Part shown: in pieces, positions 17,575 through 27,531 of the stretch
Layout: every line of letters starts with the position of its first letter
How positions within the stretch are numbered: position 1 is the first letter of the stretch
DNA from: Bizionia myxarmorum
GTDB taxonomy: Bacteria > Bacteroidota > Bacteroidia > Flavobacteriales > Flavobacteriaceae
Assembly: GCF_008086205.1 (NCBI RefSeq)
Contig: NZ_VSKK01000001.1
Coordinates: 1,550,001 to 1,614,000, forward strand
Length of the DNA: 64,000 nt
Reading direction: 5' to 3'
The notes under the pieces: generated by a model
Database searches by the model: none
What the model saw: only the letters and a program-made list of their open reading frames with translations
Told to the model about the DNA's origin: nothing
Made by a program: the position numbers and the translations under genes

Positions 17575-18651
17575 ATGTTAGATAAATTACAGATTATAAA
17601 GCAACGTTTTGATGAAGTGAGTGATTTAATCATTCAACCAGATATTATTACAGATCAGAAACGATATGTCGCTTTAAACAAAGAATATAAAGATTTACGC
17701 GTGTTTATGGACAAGCGAGAAGAATATTTAGAGCTTACAAATAACCTAAAAGAGGCGGAAGAAATTATGGCTGATGGCAGCGATCCTGAAATGGTGGATA
17801 TGGCCAAAATGCAATATGATGATGCTAAAGAAGGTATTCCAAAATTGGAAGATGAGATTAAATTTCTTTTAATTCCGAAAGATCCTACAGACGCTAAAAA
17901 TGCCGTCGTGGAATTACGTGCAGGTACAGGTGGTGATGAGGCCAGTATTTTCGCTGGTGATTTATTTAGAATGTACTCCAAATACTGTGAAAGTAAAGGT
18001 TGGAAAGTGGATACTGTAGATTACAGTGAAGGTACCAACGGTGGATTTAAAGAAATTCAGTTTGAAGTTTCAGGTGATAATGTATATGGAACTTTAAAGT
18101 TTGAAGCTGGCGTGCACCGTGTACAACGTGTGCCGCAAACCGAAACCCAAGGTCGTGTGCATACCAGTGCAGCTACCGTGATGGTGTTTCCAGAAGCTGA
18201 AGAATTTGATGTGGAAATTAATCCAAAAGACGTGCGTGTTGATTTCTTCTGTTCATCAGGTCCTGGTGGTCAGTCGGTAAATACAACTTATTCAGCTGTG
18301 CGTTTAACGCATATTCCAACAGGTTTAGTGGCGCAATGTCAGGATCAGAAATCGCAACATAAAAACAAAGAGAAAGCTTTTAAAGTATTGCGTTCTCGTT
18401 TGTATGATATGGAGTTGGCCAAGAAAATGGAAGAAGATGCCGCTTTACGTGGAACAATGGTAACCTCTGGTGATAGAAGTGCCAAGATTAGAACTTACAA
18501 TTATTCACAAGGTCGCGTAACCGATCATAGAATTGGACTCACGCTTTACGATTTAGGTAATATTGTAAATGGAGATATTCAAAGAATTATAGACGAACTA
18601 ATGCTAGCTGAAAACACGAGAAAGTTAAAAGCGAGTGACGAACATATTTAA
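17575..18651 (+). CDS. prfA: Peptide chain release factor 1
   Basis: 358 residues, standard for RF1. It reads UAA and UAG in the ribosomal A site and triggers peptide release. The catalytic GGQ is at residues 231-233 in [17 protein letters not shown]. The recognition tripeptide is in the region [18 protein letters not shown], in the RF1 position rather than the SPF of RF2. The C-terminal [19 protein letters not shown] is also typical. The start [15 protein letters not shown] is fixed by the promoter. A terminator separates it from pyrF. Confidence 0.96.
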   Translation: MLDKLQIIKQRFDEVSDLIIQPDIITDQKRYVALNKEYKDLRVFMDKREEYLELTNNLKEAEEIMADGSDPEMVDMAKMQYDDAKEGIPKLEDEIKFLLIPKDPTDAKNAVVELRAGTGGDEASIFAGDLFRMYSKYCESKGWKVDTVDYSEGTNGGFKEIQFEVSGDNVYGTLKFEAGVHRVQRVPQTETQGRVHTSAATVMVFPEAEEFDVEINPKDVRVDFFCSSGPGGQSVNTTYSAVRLTHIPTGLVAQCQDQKSQHKNKEKAFKVLRSRLYDMELAKKMEEDAALRGTMVTSGDRSAKIRTYNYSQGRVTDHRIGLTLYDLGNIVNGDIQRIIDELMLAENTRKLKASDEHI

Positions 18652-18655
18652 TTTT

Positions 18656-18676
18656 AAGCCTCCTTTTTGGAGGTTT
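18656..18676 (+). terminator. Intrinsic terminator of prfA
   Basis: CCTCC, loop TTTTT, GGAGG, followed by eight T; it ends only 11 bases before the pyrF start. Confidence 0.7.
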
Positions 18677-18686
18677 TTTTTATAAC

Positions 18687-19508
18687 ATGACAACACAACA
18701 ACTCACCGAACAAATCAAAAAAAAACAATCCTTTTTATGTATTGGATTGGATGTGGATTTAAACAAAATTCCTCAGCATTTATTGCAAGAAGAAGATCCA
18801 ATTTTCGCCTTCAATAAAGCTATTATTGATGCTACGCATCATTTATGTGTTTCCTATAAACCCAATACCGCTTTTTATGAAGCTTATGGTATAAAAGGTT
18901 GGCAAGCGCTTGAGAAAACTATTCAGTACTTAAACGAAAAGCATCCGGATATTTTTACAATTGCTGATGCGAAACGAGGTGATATTGGAAATACAAGCAG
19001 TATGTATGCCAAAGCTTTTTTTGAAGATTTAGCTTTTGATAGCGTTACAGTGGCGCCTTATATGGGAAAAGATTCTGTAGAACCGTTTTTAGCTTTTAAA
19101 AATAAACACACCATTTTATTGGCTTTAACGTCTAATCAAGGTGCTTTCGATTTTCAAACGCAACTCGTGGATGGCCAAGAATTGTATAAACAGGTTTTAG
19201 AAACATCAAAAACCTGGGAGAATTCTGAAAACCTCATGTATGTTGTTGGTGCTACCAAAGCTGAATATTTAGCTGATATTAGAAAAATTGTACCTAAAAG
19301 TTTTTTGCTAGTTCCTGGTGTAGGAGCTCAAGGTGGAAATTTGCAGGAGGTATGTAAATATGGAATGACTAAAAATGTGGGACTACTTATAAATTCCTCA
19401 AGAGGGATTATTTACGCTTCTAACCAAGAAGATTTTGCGCAAGCGGCAGCTCTCAAGGCTGAAGAGATGCAAAAGGAAATGGCAATTATTTTAAATCATG
19501 CACTATAA
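18687..19508 (+). CDS. pyrF: Orotidine-5'-phosphate decarboxylase, type 2
   Basis: 273 residues. It decarboxylates OMP to UMP, the last step of pyrimidine synthesis. The length and the active-site segment [23 protein letters not shown] (Asp-Lys-Asp tetrad) place it in the longer type 2 subfamily. Other landmarks are [31 protein letters not shown] and [10 protein letters not shown] with a final SSRGI phosphate loop. It lies right after the prfA terminator, so it depends on read-through or an unseen promoter. Its last 11 bases overlap the next gene. Confidence 0.95.
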   Translation: MTTQQLTEQIKKKQSFLCIGLDVDLNKIPQHLLQEEDPIFAFNKAIIDATHHLCVSYKPNTAFYEAYGIKGWQALEKTIQYLNEKHPDIFTIADAKRGDIGNTSSMYAKAFFEDLAFDSVTVAPYMGKDSVEPFLAFKNKHTILLALTSNQGAFDFQTQLVDGQELYKQVLETSKTWENSENLMYVVGATKAEYLADIRKIVPKSFLLVPGVGAQGGNLQEVCKYGMTKNVGLLINSSRGIIYASNQEDFAQAAALKAEEMQKEMAIILNHAL

Positions 19509-20292
19509 AGATCAACTTAAAAGAACTATAACATTGAAACATACGCCCAAACGTATTATCTGTTTGGTACCGAGTATTACCGAACTAATTTGCGATTTAG
19601 GTTTGGAATCATCACTTGTTGGAATAACTAAATTTTGTGTGCATCCCAAACATATACTTACCATAGTTGAAGTGGTTGGCGGAACAAAACAAGTTCATTA
19701 TGATAAAATAAGGGAGTTAAAACCAGACATTATTCTTTGCAATAAAGAGGAAAATACCCAAGAAATGATTAACGAACTGGAAACCATTTCAACGGTTCAT
19801 ATTAGTGATGTTGATACCGTTTCAGATTGTCTGGAATTGATTGAAATGTTTGGGGAAATTTTTAATTGTTCAGAAAAAGCAAACGATCTTGTCGTAAAAA
19901 TCAGAAAGGCATCAACAGATTTTGAAGCGTATATAAGTACAAAAGAAACTCAAGTTGTGGCTTATTTTATTTGGAAAGATCCTTGGATGGTAGCCGCTAA
20001 CAATACGTTTGTAAATTATATGTTATCTCTAAATAATTTTAAAAATGCTTTTGAAAATGAATCGCGTTACCCAGAAATTTCATTAGACAAAATATACGCT
20101 GACGTTAATTTGGTTTTGCTTTCTAGCGAACCGTATCCGTTTAAAAATGAGCATAAAATGCTTATTCAATCCCAATTTCCTAGTGCTGAATTTATATTGG
20201 TAGATGGTGAAATGTTTTCGTGGTATGGTAGCAGATTGGTTTTAGCCTTTGACTACTTTAAAACGTTACATTACACTGCTTTGAATTCATAA
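19498..20292 (+). CDS. Cytoplasmic BtuF-like helical-backbone substrate-binding protein
   Basis: 264 residues of the fold used by periplasmic binding proteins for B12 and iron chelates (PF01497 type): [32 protein letters not shown], then [27 protein letters not shown], and a C-terminal [13 protein letters not shown]. There is no signal peptide or lipobox; the protein begins [19 protein letters not shown], so as written it stays in the cytoplasm. It overlaps pyrF by 11 bases and is surely cotranscribed. The ligand is unknown; cobalamin is attractive because the window encodes two B12 enzymes, but no transporter genes are next to it. Confidence 0.8.
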   Translation: MHYKDQLKRTITLKHTPKRIICLVPSITELICDLGLESSLVGITKFCVHPKHILTIVEVVGGTKQVHYDKIRELKPDIILCNKEENTQEMINELETISTVHISDVDTVSDCLELIEMFGEIFNCSEKANDLVVKIRKASTDFEAYISTKETQVVAYFIWKDPWMVAANNTFVNYMLSLNNFKNAFENESRYPEISLDKIYADVNLVLLSSEPYPFKNEHKMLIQSQFPSAEFILVDGEMFSWYGSRLVLAFDYFKTLHYTALNS

Positions 20293-20470
20293 TAAGTTGC
20301 TTTATTTTTTGCGCTTCTTCGTATAGAGCAGCACTTAATTGCGTGTCTATTTTACCAACATTTTTAGCTTCTCCCATAAGGTTTTGACACTTCTTTTCTA
20401 ATTCATCAAACCCTAAAAAGTGTTTTAAGTCGACCTTGACTTTTCCTATTCTACAAAATTGTGCACTCAT
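20258..20470 (-). CDS. Small helical protein, unknown
   Basis: 70 residues, starting with ATG and overlapping the 3' end of the convergent BtuF-like gene by 35 bases. The core [41 protein letters not shown] is predicted as two helices and resembles small flavobacterial proteins of the Lacal_2735 type; that link is from memory and is weak. It lies just downstream of a second protein with a similar helical pattern (20547-20750). Function unknown. Confidence 0.45.
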   Translation of the reverse strand: MSAQFCRIGKVKVDLKHFLGFDELEKKCQNLMGEAKNVGKIDTQLSAALYEEAQKIKQLIMNSKQCNVTF

Positions 20471-20546
20471 AACTATTTATTTTAGACAGATATACGAGTG
20501 CTAAATATGTTTTGGATGTTGTGAAAAGGTTAAAAATAGTGTTAAA

Positions 20547-20750
20547 TTAAGAAGGAATCGTAGTCTTCGAAGTTTCTCTATTTAAGTACTTTAAGCGATT
20601 TAGTTTGTTTAAAAGCTTAATGGCTTTATATTCTGAAATATCGCTTTGTGCAGAATCTGTTTGTCTCAAGTTGTAAGCTTGCTCAATCAGTTCTTTGTAA
20701 CGCAACTGTAATTTAATTTGGTGCTGCTTTAGTTTTGAAAGATTTTCCAT
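20547..20750 (-). CDS. Small helical protein, unknown
   Basis: 67 residues from the ATG at 20750 (MENLSKLKQHQIKLQLRYK); the frame extends to 20801 but the added residues are hydrophobic and unlike the body. The rest is basic and helical: LQLRYKELIEQAYNLRQTDSAQSDISEYKAIKLLNKLNRL. The layout of a long helix, a polar Ser/Asp-rich turn and a second helix matches the neighbour at 20258-20470, so the two may be diverged duplicates. No function can be given. Confidence 0.45.
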   Translation of the reverse strand: MENLSKLKQHQIKLQLRYKELIEQAYNLRQTDSAQSDISEYKAIKLLNKLNRLKYLNRETSKTTIPS

Positions 20751-20935
20751 TTTTTGCCATATTGATAAATTAAATATATTTAAAATATTGTAATAGAGCA
20801 AATTAAAAATTATAATTTTTGTTAAAAAAAATGCAATTTATTATAAAATTGCATTTTCTAAATCGAATTATATAAGAACTATTGTTCTAGAGACTAAATA
20901 TTTAGAAATCATTTTTTTTTTAAATGATGTCTAAT

Positions 20936-21643
20936 TTAATCTTGTAATGCAAAAACCTTTCTTAAAATATCAGTTGTTCTCGATGTATATTTTGTACGAA
21001 TATCTTTTTCCTGAACAGCTATCATTTTATAAACACCTTTTAATGCCTGATCCGTAACATAATCTGTTAAATCAGGATTAACACTTGATGTAAAAGGAAT
21101 ACTATTATAACGGTTAATTAAGTTAGACCAAATTTGATCAGCACCTACTTTTTTAAAGGAATTGTTAATGATTGGTTGAAATTCTGAATATAAGGCAGTT
21201 TGTGTTTTTCCAGCTAAATAAAGTGTAGCAGCATCATCACTTCCTAATAAAATAGTTTTAGCGTCATTAAAAGTTATGCCTTTAACCGCATTTACAAATA
21301 TAGGTGTAGCCGTTCCAACCGCATCTTCCGCAGCACGATTCAATACCTTTAAACCTTCGTCTGCTAAACTTCCTAAACCAATATCGCGTAAAGCTTTATC
21401 AACCTTTTGTAATTCGGCAGGCAGTAAAATTTTCACTAATTCATTTTTATAGAAACCATCTTGTTTCATAAGTGTGCTTACTTGCAAGTCAATACCTTGA
21501 TCTAATGCTTGGCGTAAACCCGCAGCTATATCCGCATTGGTAACTCCTGGCATATTATCTGGTAAATTATTGACTACTTGTTGCAATTCTGCACAGGCAG
21601 TTACATTTAAAATGAGAACAAAGGCAATTAAACGTTTTATCAT
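20936..21643 (-). CDS. DUF4197 lipoprotein
   Basis: 235 residues starting MIKRLIAFVLILNVTACAEL, a lipoprotein signal with the lipid cysteine at residue 17. The body LPDNMPGVTNADIAAGLRQALDQGID and GSDDAATLYLAGKTQTALYSEFQPIINNSFKKVGADQIW is characteristic of DUF4197, a soluble helical family with no known function. The longer frame to 21739 runs through the promoter element at 21669-21676, so the start at 21643 is chosen. It is divergent from icmF. Confidence 0.88.
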   Translation of the reverse strand: MIKRLIAFVLILNVTACAELQQVVNNLPDNMPGVTNADIAAGLRQALDQGIDLQVSTLMKQDGFYKNELVKILLPAELQKVDKALRDIGLGSLADEGLKVLNRAAEDAVGTATPIFVNAVKGITFNDAKTILLGSDDAATLYLAGKTQTALYSEFQPIINNSFKKVGADQIWSNLINRYNSIPFTSSVNPDLTDYVTDQALKGVYKMIAVQEKDIRTKYTSRTTDILRKVFALQD

Positions 21644-21668
21644 GATTTTTGTATTAAGCGTGTTTCGG

Positions 21669-21676
21669 CAAAGATA
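21669..21676 (-). promoter_or_regulatory. Promoter -7 element of the DUF4197 gene
   Basis: TATCTTTG on the minus strand, 25 bases before the ATG at 21643. Confidence 0.6.
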
Positions 21677-21844
21677 AATATTAACCATTAATATCATTTC
21701 AAAAGCTATTTTAATTTGCGCATTATATAAATGTAGCATCTTGTAAAGTGAAATTTTAAAAATGGATTTAATTTTTATAATAGAAATTCGCTAGTTAAGC
21801 GTGCATCTCCTATAGCTTCCTTTAATTAATACAGTAATATTCCT

Positions 21845-21852
21845 TAAATTTG
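21845..21852 (+). promoter_or_regulatory. Promoter -7 element of icmF
   Basis: TAAATTTG, 27 bases before the ATG at 21880. Confidence 0.55.
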
Positions 21853-21879
21853 CAAAGCAAAAAAAATACCATATTCCGA

Positions 21880-24800
21880 ATGAAAACAATTGTACCCTAT
21901 AAACCAAAGTATAAAGTACGTATAGTAACTGCCGCATCACTTTTTGACGGTCATGACGCAGCCATAAATATTATGCGCCGTATCATTCAATCTACAGGTG
22001 TGGAAGTTATTCATCTTGGTCACGATAGGAGCGTGGAAGAAGTTGTAAATACAGCTATTCAAGAAGATGCCAATGCCATTTGTTTAACATCTTATCAAGG
22101 TGGACATATGGAATACTTTAAATATATGTTTGATTTGCTGACTGAAAAAGGCGCGAATCATATTAAAATCTTCGGTGGTGGAGGTGGTGTGATTTTACCA
22201 TCAGAAATCAAAGAATTAATGGATTATGGTATTGCCCGTATTTACTCACCAGATGATGGTCGTGAAATGGGTTTACAAGGCATGATTAATGATTTAGTAG
22301 AAAAATCTGATTATGCTATTGGCGATATATTAGAGAATGAAATTGATTTATTAGCCAAGAAAAATTCGAAAGCTATTGCGCGGGTCATTTCATCTGCAGA
22401 AAACTTTCCCGAAGTGGCCAAGGATACATTAGATAAAATTCATGAGAAAAATAAAAATTCTAAAACACCTGTTTTAGGAATTACGGGAACTGGTGGTGCA
22501 GGAAAATCCTCATTGGTAGATGAATTAGTTCGTCGTTTCTTAATAGATTTTCCAGAGAAAACAGTGGCATTGGTTTCTGTAGATCCGTCCAAACGAAAAA
22601 CAGGCGGCGCGCTTTTAGGAGATAGAATCCGAATGAACGCCATTAATTCGCCAAGAGTTTATATGCGTAGTTTGGCAACACGCCAATCTAATTTAGCTTT
22701 ATCTAAATATGTGCATGAAGCTGTTCAAGTTTTAAAAGCAGCAGAATATGATTTAATTATTTTAGAAACTTCAGGAATCGGACAATCGGATACCGAAATT
22801 ATCGAACATTCTGATGTGTCTTTATATGTAATGACACCGGAATTTGGTGCGGCCACCCAATTGGAAAAAATTGACATGCTTGATTTTGCCGATTTGGTAG
22901 CTATTAATAAATTTGATAAACGCGGATCGCTTGATGCCTTGCGTGATGTAAAAAAACAATACGTTCGTAACCATTTATTATGGGATGCAAACCCTGAAGA
23001 TTTACCGGTTTACGGAACCATCGCGTCACAATTTAACGATCCAGGAATGAATACGCTTTATAAAGCGATTATGGATACCTTGATTGAAAAAGCGAATTCT
23101 AGTTTAAAATCGACGTTCCATATTTCAGATGAAATGAGCGAAAAGATTTTTGTTATTCCACCTTCTAGAACGCGTTATTTATCTGAAATCGCTGAAAGTA
23201 ATCGCGCTTATGATAAAACAGCCGAGGAACAAGTTGAAGTGGCTCAAAAATTATACGGCATTTACAAAACCATTGGTTCGGTTGCAAACGTGACCTTGAG
23301 TGAGGTTGAAAAGTCTTTCATTGGTAAATTGAGTTTAGAAGAAGAAACGATTTATGAGCAAGCTCAAAATGATACCGATAAAAGCTTTTTAAAATTGCTT
23401 ATTGCTGAATTCGACCGCGTAAAAATGGATTTAGATCCCTATAATTGGGAAGTTATCACGGGTTGGGAAGAGAAAGTAAATAAATATAAAAATCCAATTT
23501 ATTCCTTTAAAGTTCGCGATAAAGAGATTAAAATTGAAACACATACCGAGTCCTTATCACATTCTCAAATACCAAAAGTAGCCTTACCAAAATACCAGGC
23601 TTGGGGTGATATTTTAAGATGGTGTTTACAGGAAAATGTACCGGGAGAATTTCCTTATACGGCTGGTTTATATCCATTCAAACGCACCGGTGAAGATCCA
23701 GCGCGTATGTTTGCCGGTGAAGGTGGACCAGAACGAACTAATAGACGTTTTCATTACGTAAGTGCAGGTTTACCAGCCAAACGTTTATCAACGGCTTTTG
23801 ATAGTGTAACACTTTACGGAAACGATCCGGATTTGAGACCTGATATTTATGGGAAAATTGGAAATGCTGGCGTTTCTATTTGTTGTTTAGATGATGCCAA
23901 GAAATTATATTCTGGTTTTGATTTAGCCAACGTAATGACATCCGTAAGTATGACCATTAATGGGCCAGCTCCTATGTTGTTAGGCTTTTTTATGAATGCC
24001 GCCATTGATCAGCAATGTGAAATGTACATTCAAGAAAACGGTTTAGAAAAAGAAGTAGAGGCTAAAATTGCTAAAATTTACAAAGGTAAAGTGCGCCCGG
24101 AATATCATGGTGAATTACCAGAAAGTAATAATGGTTTAGGTTTAATGCTTTTAGGCGTTACTGGCGATCAAGTTTTACCAGCCGATGTCTATGCCGACAT
24201 TAAGAAGAATACCATTGCACAAGTTCGTGGAACGGTTCAAGCGGATATTTTAAAAGAAGACCAAGCACAAAACACCTGTATTTTCTCAACAGAATTCGCT
24301 TTGCGACTAATGGGCGATGTTCAGGAATATTTTATTGAAAATAATGTCCGAAATTTTTATTCGGTATCTATTTCAGGTTATCATATTGCCGAAGCAGGCG
24401 CCAACCCAATTACCCAATTGGCATTAACGCTTTCTAACGGATTTACGTATGTGGAGTATTATTTAAGTCGTGGCATGGACATTAATAAATTTGGTCCAAA
24501 CCTGTCGTTTTTCTTCTCCAATGGTATCGATCCAGAATATGCGGTTATTGGTCGTGTGGCACGAAAAATATGGTCCAAAGCCATGAAAAATAAATATGGT
24601 GCCAATTCTAGAGCACAAATGTTGAAATATCATATTCAAACATCTGGACGTAGTTTACACGCTCAAGAAATTGATTTTAATGATATCAGAACCACGCTTC
24701 AAGCCTTATACGCTATTTATGATAACTGTAATTCCTTGCACACAAATGCCTATGATGAAGCCATAACCACACCAACAGAGGAATCTGTTCGTCGTGCTAT

Positions 24801-25320
24801 GGCCATTCAGTTAATTATTAATAAGGAGTTAGGTTTAGCTAAAAATGAAAATCCTATTCAAGGCTCTTTTATTATTGAAGAATTAACCGATTTAGTGGAA
24901 GAAGCTGTCTTGTTAGAATTTGATAGAATTACAGAACGAGGCGGTGTTTTAGGTGCTATGGAAACCATGTACCAACGTTCTAAAATTCAAGAAGAGAGTT
25001 TGTATTATGAAACGTTGAAACATAATGGTGAATTTCCAATAATAGGAGTGAATACGTTTTTAAGTTCGCAAGGTTCGCCAACGGTTCAACCTGCGGAAGT
25101 TATTCGTGCTACAGAAGCCGAAAAGCAAAATCAAATCACGACCTTAAAAAATCTGCATGATAGCAAAGACACGACAGAATTATTGAAAGATCTTCAAGTT
25201 AGAGCCATTCATAATGAGAATATTTTTGAAGCTTTAATGGATGTTTGTAAGGTTTGTAGTTTAGGTGAAATTACCGCATCCTTATTTGAGGTTGGTGGTC
25301 AGTATAGACGGAATATGTAA
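21880..25320 (+). CDS. icmF: Fused acyl-CoA mutase IcmF (B12 domain, G-protein chaperone, mutase)
   Basis: 1146 residues combining what other systems split over three proteins. An N-terminal B12-binding domain (about 11-150) carries [13 protein letters not shown], with the lower-ligand His25. A MeaB-like GTPase domain (about 190-415) has the P-loop [12 protein letters not shown] (200-211), a [18 protein letters not shown] switch segment and NKFD (343-346). A long C-terminal mutase barrel includes [25 protein letters not shown]. Members interconvert isobutyryl- and n-butyryl-CoA or related branched acyl-CoAs; methylmalonyl-CoA is less likely given the fusion, but specificity cannot be read here. 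The start is set by the promoter; a longer frame from 21850 overlaps it. Confidence 0.93.
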   Translation: MKTIVPYKPKYKVRIVTAASLFDGHDAAINIMRRIIQSTGVEVIHLGHDRSVEEVVNTAIQEDANAICLTSYQGGHMEYFKYMFDLLTEKGANHIKIFGGGGGVILPSEIKELMDYGIARIYSPDDGREMGLQGMINDLVEKSDYAIGDILENEIDLLAKKNSKAIARVISSAENFPEVAKDTLDKIHEKNKNSKTPVLGITGTGGAGKSSLVDELVRRFLIDFPEKTVALVSVDPSKRKTGGALLGDRIRMNAINSPRVYMRSLATRQSNLALSKYVHEAVQVLKAAEYDLIILETSGIGQSDTEIIEHSDVSLYVMTPEFGAATQLEKIDMLDFADLVAINKFDKRGSLDALRDVKKQYVRNHLLWDANPEDLPVYGTIASQFNDPGMNTLYKAIMDTLIEKANSSLKSTFHISDEMSEKIFVIPPSRTRYLSEIAESNRAYDKTAEEQVEVAQKLYGIYKTIGSVANVTLSEVEKSFIGKLSLEEETIYEQAQNDTDKSFLKLLIAEFDRVKMDLDPYNWEVITGWEEKVNKYKNPIYSFKVRDKEIKIETHTESLSHSQIPKVALPKYQAWGDILRWCLQENVPGEFPYTAGLYPFKRTGEDPARMFAGEGGPERTNRRFHYVSAGLPAKRLSTAFDSVTLYGNDPDLRPDIYGKIGNAGVSICCLDDAKKLYSGFDLANVMTSVSMTINGPAPMLLGFFMNAAIDQQCEMYIQENGLEKEVEAKIAKIYKGKVRPEYHGELPESNNGLGLMLLGVTGDQVLPADVYADIKKNTIAQVRGTVQADILKEDQAQNTCIFSTEFALRLMGDVQEYFIENNVRNFYSVSISGYHIAEAGANPITQLALTLSNGFTYVEYYLSRGMDINKFGPNLSFFFSNGIDPEYAVIGRVARKIWSKAMKNKYGANSRAQMLKYHIQTSGRSLHAQEIDFNDIRTTLQALYAIYDNCNSLHTNAYDEAITTPTEESVRRAMAIQLIINKELGLAKNENPIQGSFIIEELTDLVEEAVLLEFDRITERGGVLGAMETMYQRSKIQEESLYYETLKHNGEFPIIGVNTFLSSQGSPTVQPAEVIRATEAEKQNQITTLKNLHDSKDTTELLKDLQVRAIHNENIFEALMDVCKVCSLGEITASLFEVGGQYRRNM

Positions 25321-25370
25321 GCTATATTATACAACGTGTTTTGTAAAAAGTGTGTTTATTATAATTATAA

Positions 25371-25402
25371 AAAAAGAGGACAATCATTGTTGTCCTCTTT
25401 TT
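25371..25402. terminator. Bidirectional terminator between icmF and a lipoprotein gene
   Basis: A perfect 13-bp stem, AAAAAGAGGACAA, six-base loop, TTGTCCTCTTTTT. Confidence 0.9.
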
Positions 25403-25504
25403 AGTGGGTAAAACTAGCTTTTAATGTTTATATCTTTATCAGCATGTATCTATTATTGACTCTTTCTGATATTTTATTTCTATTTGTTTTTTTAAAACCG
25501 CGCT

Positions 25505-26428
25505 TTACTTTATAAGCTGTAATTCCTCACGTTTACTTTCGTCTGTTCGTTTTTTTTGATTCCAATACGGTTCGTTTATACTTTTTTTCAATTTGGCTTC
25601 CGTTATTAAACCATCGCCATTATTTTCGGTCCACGATAGTATTTTGTACGGAAATTGTTTTTCTACATGTATACTATATGTTCTATCATTATTGAGGTAT
25701 TCAACGGTATAGTTAGTTGTAGAATCTGTATCTGTTTTGCTAATTTCTGCTTTGGTAGCTTCTAGATTTTTATTAGCAAAACGACTGTATATAATTGAAA
25801 AAATCATGTTGGTTTCTCCTAAAGGCAGTTGTCCTTTATTGATGCGAATCCGAGTCATAAGTTCGTCTTCTAAAAGCGCTATTGGGAGTTTACCTTCAGT
25901 ATCGCCATCTGTTTCAAAGTAAGAGAATTCTTGAAAATGATAATCGGTTTCTTTAAGATTTAGTTGTGTGAACGTATGTCCGCACCATTCCTGAATGCTG
26001 GTGTTTAGCTTTAACGTATTCGGGTGTTCTTTCGCATTTATGGGTGTAAATACAGAAGTAGCAATAGAATAATCGTAGATGCCTGTATTGAATTTTCTAA
26101 AGCTATTTAGTTTCATAACTGATACATTATCTTCACCAGCATCCTCGGGATTGTCTAGTTTTACCTGTTTGCTTAATGAGAATGGTTCTGTTACAAATAC
26201 AAGTACAACTTCACCGTCACGAATTTCGCCATAACGGGATTGTTTAAGTGTATAGCTATTTAATTCGGCTTTACCTGAATACCAATAGGCTTTAAATTCA
26301 TCGTCCACGGCAGCTTCATTCCATTTGATTTCTTCAGAAGCTGTTTTGTTAGCGGCGTTATTTTCTTCTTTACAAGCAAATAAAGAAAAGATTGCCAGTA
26401 AGCAGCATGATTTTAATAGGTGTATCAT
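25505..26428 (-). CDS. Uncharacterised lipoprotein
   Basis: 307 residues with a lipoprotein signal, MIHLLKSCCLLAIFSLFACKEEN, lipid cysteine at residue 19. The mature part is soluble and conserved-looking: EEFKAYWYSGKAELNSYTLKQSRYGEIRDGE is close to this in sequence (DDEFKAYWYSG), followed by EPFSLSKQVKLDNP and IQEWCGHTFTQLNL. A motif-level function is not evident. The gene is alone, convergent with icmF. The 269 bases between it and the next gene hold no gene that I can support. Confidence 0.75.
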   Translation of the reverse strand: MIHLLKSCCLLAIFSLFACKEENNAANKTASEEIKWNEAAVDDEFKAYWYSGKAELNSYTLKQSRYGEIRDGEVVLVFVTEPFSLSKQVKLDNPEDAGEDNVSVMKLNSFRKFNTGIYDYSIATSVFTPINAKEHPNTLKLNTSIQEWCGHTFTQLNLKETDYHFQEFSYFETDGDTEGKLPIALLEDELMTRIRINKGQLPLGETNMIFSIIYSRFANKNLEATKAEISKTDTDSTTNYTVEYLNNDRTYSIHVEKQFPYKILSWTENNGDGLITEAKLKKSINEPYWNQKKRTDESKREELQLIK

Positions 26429-26697
26429 TTCTTATGCGTTTTAATGTGCAGTTAGTTAGGTTTTTTTTTGCCGATTTATTGCTTTGTTTCAGGATGGATT
26501 ACGTATCCGAATAGCAAGCTATATGTCTTAAATTTACAACTAAAATAACACTCTGAAACCACTAATCAAGAAGAATAGTATGTTAATTAATAAGCTAATT
26601 TTAAAGATGAGAGAAGCTTCGTTTAAAATAAAAATTATTTTTTGCATCTTTTTACAATTATTACCGTCTATTATATGAATTTTAAACCCAATATATT

Positions 26698-26799
26698 ATG
26701 AAAAATAAAGAATGTACGTGCGACTGTTCAAGTTGTAAGGCTGGTAATTGTGCGGGGTGTACTTGCGAAAATTGTAGCTGTAGTAATTGCAACTGTTAA
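26698..26799 (+). CDS. Metallothionein-like cysteine-rich peptide
   Basis: 33 residues from ATG to TAA, with 11 cysteines at positions 6, 8, 10, 13, 18, 21, 23, 26, 28, 31 and 33. Five Cys-X-Cys pairs (CTC, CDC, CTC, CSC, CNC), no aromatic residues and no histidine are the composition of a metallothionein that binds Zn, Cd or Cu as thiolate clusters. The sequence is MKNKECTCDCSSCKAGNCAG then CTCENCSCSNCNC. It lies upstream of a SigZ-type sigma factor, with a terminator hairpin between them. The frame is short, but such a cysteine pattern is very unlikely by chance. Confidence 0.75.
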   Translation: MKNKECTCDCSSCKAGNCAGCTCENCSCSNCNC

Positions 26800-26818
26800 G
26801 TTGTATTAAAATAGTATG

Positions 26819-26864
26819 AAAGCAGAACCGAATTCGTATTTTTATACTAAAGCAGTTCTGCTTT
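26819..26864 (+). terminator. Terminator between the metallothionein-like gene and sigma factor
   Basis: AAAGCAGAAC pairs with GTTCTGCTTT across a 26-base loop and is followed by T residues; it lies inside a possible but unlikely upstream extension of the sigma factor frame. Confidence 0.6.
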
Positions 26865-26878
26865 TTAATTGGAAAAGT

Positions 26879-27418
26879 ATGACAACACGAGATATTTGGA
26901 ATATCTATTCAGACGATATTAAACACTTTATTTTAAGCAAAGTAAAAGAACCAGCTGTTGCCGATGATTTACTACAAGAAACGTTTATAAAAGTGCATAC
27001 CAAAAAGGATACCCTTAAAAATGATGATAAACAAAAACCTTGGCTATTTACCGTAGCGCGGTACACGGTTATGGATTATTTTAGAGTGCAAAATATAAAA
27101 ATTACGCTGCCTGAAAGTGAGATTGAAGAGGACGCGTTACATGAGGAGCATACCGAGCATGATTGTTTACATGGTATCATTAAAAGTCTACCTAAAAAAT
27201 ATAGAGACCCCTTATTTTTAGCTGATATAAAGGGTTTGAAACAGGCGGAAGTGGCCAATCAGCTAAATTTACCACTTTCCACAATAAAGTCTCAAATACA
27301 ACGTGGCAGGAAATTGATAACTCAAGGTTTTATGGATTGCTGCGATTTAACTTTAAACGACTCTGGCTACTTGGTAGGAGAAATAAAAGATAAACAGGAC
27401 TGTAAAGTTTGTCAGTAG
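26879..27418 (+). CDS. ECF-type RNA polymerase sigma factor, SigZ-like
   Basis: 179 residues. Region 2 (DDLLQETFIKVH, then PWLFTVARYTVMDYFR) and region 4 (LPKKYRDPLFLADIKGLKQAEVANQL, NLPLSTIKSQIQRGRKLI) give a complete small sigma factor. The C-terminus is unusual for an ECF factor: GFMDCCDLTLNDSGYLVGEIK followed by DCKVCQ, four cysteines that could bind metal, a tail seen in SigZ relatives. The start MTTRDIWNIYSDDIKHF at 26879 is preferred because the longer frame from 26816 reads through a terminator hairpin. No anti-sigma factor is adjacent. Next to a metallothionein-like gene, a role in metal or redox response is plausible. Confidence 0.85.
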   Translation: MTTRDIWNIYSDDIKHFILSKVKEPAVADDLLQETFIKVHTKKDTLKNDDKQKPWLFTVARYTVMDYFRVQNIKITLPESEIEEDALHEEHTEHDCLHGIIKSLPKKYRDPLFLADIKGLKQAEVANQLNLPLSTIKSQIQRGRKLITQGFMDCCDLTLNDSGYLVGEIKDKQDCKVCQ

Positions 27419-27531
27419 AGTAGGCTGTGGATGCTAATTTTCTTAAATTAAAAACCCATCAAAATCCCAATTCCACAATTTAATCGTAAGTTTGCGAGAA
27501 CTTATTTTCGAATTAAACATCAAGCTTATTT

